41,090 nt of DNA from a virus: the IMG/VR virus record IMGVR_UViG_3300023110_000073, positions 1 to 41,090 of that record. One strand, 5' to 3'. Under the pieces are notes generated by a model, which saw only the letters and a list, made by a program, of their open reading frames with translations, searched no databases and was not told the origin of the DNA. Both the position numbers and the translations under genes were made by a program. The number at the start of each line of letters is the position of its first letter. The first letter of the stretch is position 1. Shown here piece after piece: positions 38,531-41,090 of the stretch.

Positions 38531-38784
38531 GCCGCGCCCTCGGCGTTCCGCTCCCGCTGGGCGTCGTGCTGGTAGATGCCCCAGTAGATGCCGTTCGCGG
38601 CGCCGATGCATAGGTCAACCTCGGCAATGCACATCTCTGCGAGGTTGTCGGCGCACACTGGCGACTTAGCCTGTTGTTCCGCCGCCCGCGCGTGCTGTTC
38701 CAGCGCCTCGGCCGTGGCGATCCAGTTAGCCCGGGTGAACGTGACCGTGATCAGGTCGTCGTCCCTGTTGTCATTCCTGTTCAT
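38527..38784 (-). CDS. Hypothetical protein (85 aa)
   Basis: The N-terminus is Asn/Asp-rich (MNRNDNRDDD), followed by strand- and helix-like segments (LITVTFTRANWIATAEALEQHA) and three cysteines (VCADNLAEMC, DLCIG). ATG 38784 carries a recurring leader. An in-frame ATG at 38820 overlaps the upstream stop, so the leader itself may also be translated. No family is recognised. Confidence 0.58.
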   Translation of the reverse strand: MNRNDNRDDDLITVTFTRANWIATAEALEQHARAAEQQAKSPVCADNLAEMCIAEVDLCIGAANGIYWGIYQHDAQRERNAEGAA

Positions 38785-38806
38785 CGTTCCTGCTCCCTGT
38801 TCGTGG
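38785..38806 (-). promoter_or_regulatory. Recurring leader/RBS copy
   Basis: The minus strand reads CGAACAGGGAGCAGGAACG before the ATG at 38784, nearly identical to the copy before 37228. Confidence 0.55.
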
Positions 38807-38812
38807 TGTGCC

Positions 38813-39013
38813 TTAGTCATCGCTGTACCGCGTTTCCATCCAGTCGATCAGCGCAGTTTCCTCGTGCACGACGCGGTTGCCCTTGCCCCCGCACCCGGTG
38901 CACCGGATTTCCATGTGGTCGTACGCGCCGATGTCGTCGTCCCAAAACCGGGAATGCTCTATGCCGGATCCCCGGCAGTATGGGCACCTCTCAATGTCTC
39001 CGAAAGCAGCCAT
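38813..39013 (-). CDS. DnaJ-type zinc-finger protein (66 aa)
   Basis: Two C-x2-C-x-G-x-G modules, CPYCRGSG (about residue 10) and CTGCGGKG (about residue 38), match the DnaJ central zinc-domain repeat. Two such modules can make one zinc centre. Between them is an acidic aromatic segment (FWDDDIGAYDHME). There is no J domain, so it is a stand-alone zinc protein. ATG 39013 has AAGGGAG upstream. The role is unknown; protein or RNA binding is plausible. Confidence 0.72.
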   Translation of the reverse strand: MAAFGDIERCPYCRGSGIEHSRFWDDDIGAYDHMEIRCTGCGGKGNRVVHEETALIDWMETRYSDD

Positions 39014-39036
39014 GCGAATCTCCCTTCTCGTGGTGT

Positions 39037-39062
39037 GCCCCGGGGCCGGATGGCCCCGGGGC
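39037..39062 (-). terminator. 11-bp GC hairpin between accessory genes
   Basis: GCCCCGGGGCC/GGCCCCGGGGC with a GGAT loop on the plus strand lies 14 nt after the stop of the 244-residue gene and just before the next ribosome site. It has no T tract and is probably an attenuator or mRNA-end protector. Confidence 0.5.
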
Positions 39063-39076
39063 GTAGTGCGTGCTGC

Positions 39077-39811
39077 CTATGCCGCCCGGTACTGCTTGCC
39101 GCGGGCCTTGCCGGGCGTGAGGTCGATGATGAACCCGCGGTCGACGGCGACCGGGATCACCTCGTAGACCGCGGTCTTCGCCAGTGTCCCGGCCATCCCT
39201 GCGACGGCGTCGCCCCGGGTGAACGGCGCGTTCCGGTCGATGGCCCATGCGACCAGTGCCCGCACCTGCTGTTCCGTAGTCATGGGCGACCGGCGAGACG
39301 CGCCCGGCTTCACCACCGGGTCAGGCACCGGGGCCGGGACTATCTCCGTGCCGTCCGTGTCGAGGACCGCGGCGCCCGGGGCGTGCTGGTCGCGGAGCGC
39401 GGCCAGCGCCTCCGGGGTAGCGGTCGACTGGTAGGTGGTCGGGCCGACGGTCGACGGCTCCACGTCCAGCGGGGCCGGGTCGGGCACCGGGTCCGGGTCG
39501 GGCGCCGGGGCGTCCGGCACCGGGTCCGCGTCGACGGGGCCGACCGGCTGTTCCGTTCGGGACTGGTCACCCTTGACGACGGACGGGACGACGGTCAGAC
39601 CGCCGACCGGGTCCGGGGTGTCCGGCACCGGGTCGGGCACCGGGGCGACCGGGGCCGGGGCGTCGGCGTCGGGCGTGACGACCGGGGCCGCCGTGCCGGT
39701 GACCGTGGCCGCCATGCGCAGGGCGTCGGCCGCCGCGCGGGCCGCCTCGGCCTGAGCCGCCAGCGTTTCGGCCAGTGTGTTCATGTCGATGCTGTTGTGG
39801 TCAGTGTTCAC
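39077..39811 (-). CDS. Pro/Asp-rich protein with winged-helix-like C-terminus (244 aa)
   Basis: A short Ala-rich helix (about residues 10-35) is followed by a long low-complexity linker of Pro-Asp-Pro-Val repeats (about 45-120). A C-terminal domain follows (about 177-244, TTEQQVRALVAWAIDRN, FTRGDAVAGMAGTLAKTAVY, VDRGFIIDLTP) with the helix-helix-wing spacing of a winged helix. It may be a DNA-binding regulator on a flexible tether. GTG 39811 is supported by AGGAG and the recurring leader. The linker's Asp/Pro richness resembles the acidic stretches of the VWA neighbour. Confidence 0.6.
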   Translation of the reverse strand: MNTDHNSIDMNTLAETLAAQAEAARAAADALRMAATVTGTAAPVVTPDADAPAPVAPVPDPVPDTPDPVGGLTVVPSVVKGDQSRTEQPVGPVDADPVPDAPAPDPDPVPDPAPLDVEPSTVGPTTYQSTATPEALAALRDQHAPGAAVLDTDGTEIVPAPVPDPVVKPGASRRSPMTTEQQVRALVAWAIDRNAPFTRGDAVAGMAGTLAKTAVYEVIPVAVDRGFIIDLTPGKARGKQYRAA

Positions 39812-39834
39812 TGTTATCTCCTGTTCCGTTCGTC
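39812..39834 (-). promoter_or_regulatory. Recurring leader/RBS copy
   Basis: The minus strand reads ACGAACGGAACAGGAGATA before the GTG at 39811, a full match to the CGAACGGAACAGGAG core. It directly follows the VWA gene stop. Confidence 0.6.
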
Positions 39835-39837
39835 CGC

Positions 39838-41090
39838 TTACGCGGCGTCGTTGTCGGTGGTGGTGGTAGCGCCGGGCGTGAGTTCCTGCGGGGCGCCGCC
39901 GGACATGACGTGGCGCAGTGCCGTCGCCAGTGTTCCGGGCAGGTTCGGCAGGTTAGGCACCGATGCCCAGTACGGGTGGTAGTCCGGAGTCGCGCCACTG
40001 ATCCCAATCCCAATCGTGTGGATCCCTGCCCCATTCATAGCGGCGGCCTTCAATCCGCACGACCCCCGGTCATTCGGGACTCCGTCCGTGAGGACGAGAG
40101 CGATCTTTCCCGGGTGGTCGTGATCCATAAGCGACCAGTACGCAACGTCCAGCGCCCGGGATTCGTCGGTGCTGCCGCTGCTGTACATGATCGCGGAGGA
40201 CCAGTCGACGAGGTCGACAGGCCGACCGGGCGGGTAGCACGCGCCGATCTTGCTGTCATAGGTACAGCCGCCAACGTGGACACCTCGCATACGCTTCGCA
40301 GCGTCCAGCAGGGAGGTAACGATGCCGACGCATTCGCGCCGCTCCCTGTAGCCCATGCTGCCGGACGTGTCGACGGCGAGGAATACCGCCCAGTCGGTGA
40401 TGCCGTCCGGGGCCACCGGCCGCCGGAAGATCCGTGCGTCGGCGTGAGTCACGATCCGCCCGGCCCGGCGGCCGTCCAGTCGGCCGCGTCGGGTGCGCCG
40501 CTGGACACCGCCGGTGGCGTTGTCATCCAGCACCCGGCGCAACGCCCGGACGTTCCGCCCGGTCGTCTCGGCCACTGCCTGTCGGACGGTCCGCGGCGTC
40601 TCACCCTCCGGCGTTCTCCGGTCGGGTAGGCCGACGCCCTCCCATGCGGACGGCGGCGCCGTGGACGCCGTGGTGGCGTCCCCGATCCACCTGCCGACCG
40701 GACCCTCCGCCCACGCGGCCCGCTCGGCCTTCGTCCTGTGCCAGTACTTGCCCTTGCCAGCGATCATGCGATCCCGGTCCTCTGCCTTTAGGGCGTCTTC
40801 GACGGCGTCCTGTCGCCACTGTTCGTGGACCCATCCCTCCCCGTCGTCGTCCTGCGGGTCGTTCCATTCTTCGTCCTCATCCCCTTCGCCCTTGTTGTTC
40901 CGGTCGTTGTTCCCTTCGTCGTCGTCTTCGGCGTCGTCGTCGTCGTCGTCGGCCGGGCCGCCGCCGCCTCCCTCGTCGCCGCCGTCGCCGTCGTCGTCGC
41001 TTTCCGAATCGACCGGCGGGCCGGGCGTGTCGCCGTCGCCGTCGCCGTCGCCGTCGTCGTCGTCGTCGTCGATGTCGCCGTCACTGTCGA
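39838..41090 (-). CDS. VWA-domain protein, CobT-like, 5' end cut by window edge
   Basis: The frame is open to the right edge. The visible N-terminal part (about 100 residues) is an extreme Asp/Gly/Glu stretch, typical of CobT-type proteins. A linker follows, then the VWA domain (C-terminal ~190 residues) with a full MIDAS: DTSGSMG, the Thr loop in GSTDESRAL, and TDGVPND. VWA proteins of this class bind a metal ion and partner with a MoxR/CobS AAA+ ATPase to insert metal into, or remodel, a substrate. The ATPase partner is at 1-1037. An internal ATG at 40767 would exclude the acidic part and is unlikely to be the true start. Confidence 0.85.
   Translation of the reverse strand, partial: DSDGDIDDDDDDGDGDGDGDTPGPPVDSESDDDGDGGDEGGGGGPADDDDDDAEDDDEGNNDRNNKGEGDEDEEWNDPQDDDGEGWVHEQWRQDAVEDALKAEDRDRMIAGKGKYWHRTKAERAAWAEGPVGRWIGDATTASTAPPSAWEGVGLPDRRTPEGETPRTVRQAVAETTGRNVRALRRVLDDNATGGVQRRTRRGRLDGRRAGRIVTHADARIFRRPVAPDGITDWAVFLAVDTSGSMGYRERRECVGIVTSLLDAAKRMRGVHVGGCTYDSKIGACYPPGRPVDLVDWSSAIMYSSGSTDESRALDVAYWSLMDHDHPGKIALVLTDGVPNDRGSCGLKAAAMNGAGIHTIGIGISGATPDYHPYWASVPNLPNLPGTLATALRHVMSGGAPQELTPGATTTTDNDAA

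Noticed and set aside
39435-39755. Plus-strand Gly/Ser/Thr-rich open frame
   Set aside because: It is the antisense image of the Pro-Asp-Val linker of the 244-residue protein and has no ribosome site.
1-41090. CRISPR array or insertion sequence
   Set aside because: No regularly spaced repeats and no transposase motifs were seen on either strand.

Overview
The window looks like essentially one complete genome, or a circularly permuted copy, of a short-tailed (podovirus-like) phage of a high-GC actinobacterium. The evidence is the full virion gene set without a tape measure, tail tube or sheath (large terminase, portal, scaffold, SU10-type capsid protein, adaptor, nozzle-like protein and three probable ejection proteins). 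GC-rich codon use, an Rpf-like muralytic enzyme and frequent GTG starts point to the host. Almost every gene is on the minus strand. The exceptions are a single-stranded-DNA-binding protein gene (3161-3565) and the small terminase gene (37384-38181).

Layout on the minus strand, right to left. From 41090 to 38426 there are accessory genes: a von Willebrand A (VWA) protein with an acidic N-terminus that runs off the right end, a Pro/Asp-rich winged-helix-like protein, a DnaJ-type zinc protein and small proteins. 38182-38425 is a convergent, palindrome-rich spacer. 37228-35814 holds three small proteins and a short tyrosine recombinase, behind a good sigma-70-type promoter. 35717-11212 is the late block: large terminase, portal, scaffold, major capsid protein, head-tail genes, two collar-type fibre proteins, a glycine-rich fibre, holin plus CHAP endolysin, a C1q-like protein, nozzle, three ejection proteins (303, 474 and 1689 residues) and a virion lysin. 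11126-3562 is the early or replication block, behind a near-consensus promoter: RecB/Cas4-like exonuclease, ParB-like protein, RecT-like annealing protein, two excisionase-type helix-turn-helix proteins, a secreted Rpf-like lysozyme with two small membrane proteins, RusA, small zinc proteins and a primase-helicase. 2516-1 holds further accessory genes ending in a MoxR/CobS-type AAA+ ATPase cut by the left end.

The AAA+ and VWA genes are a classic chaperone pair. They lie at opposite window ends, both on the minus strand, which suggests the ends are adjacent in the real molecule. No DNA polymerase was seen, so replication probably uses the host polymerase with phage primase-helicase, SSB and an exonuclease/RecT/RusA recombination set. 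A recombinase is present but no obvious lysogeny repressor, so the lifestyle is unresolved.

Five things stand out beyond the standard gene set. The hexamer RTTCCG/CGGAAY is strongly over-represented, sometimes at the cost of very rare codons. A recurring leader (core CGAACGGAACAGGAG) precedes accessory genes. Two mini tRNA-like three-way-junction elements carry a T-arm-like GGTTCGA loop. A nested set of palindromes lies beside the small terminase gene. A secreted Rpf-like enzyme sits in the early operon, away from the normal lysis cassette.
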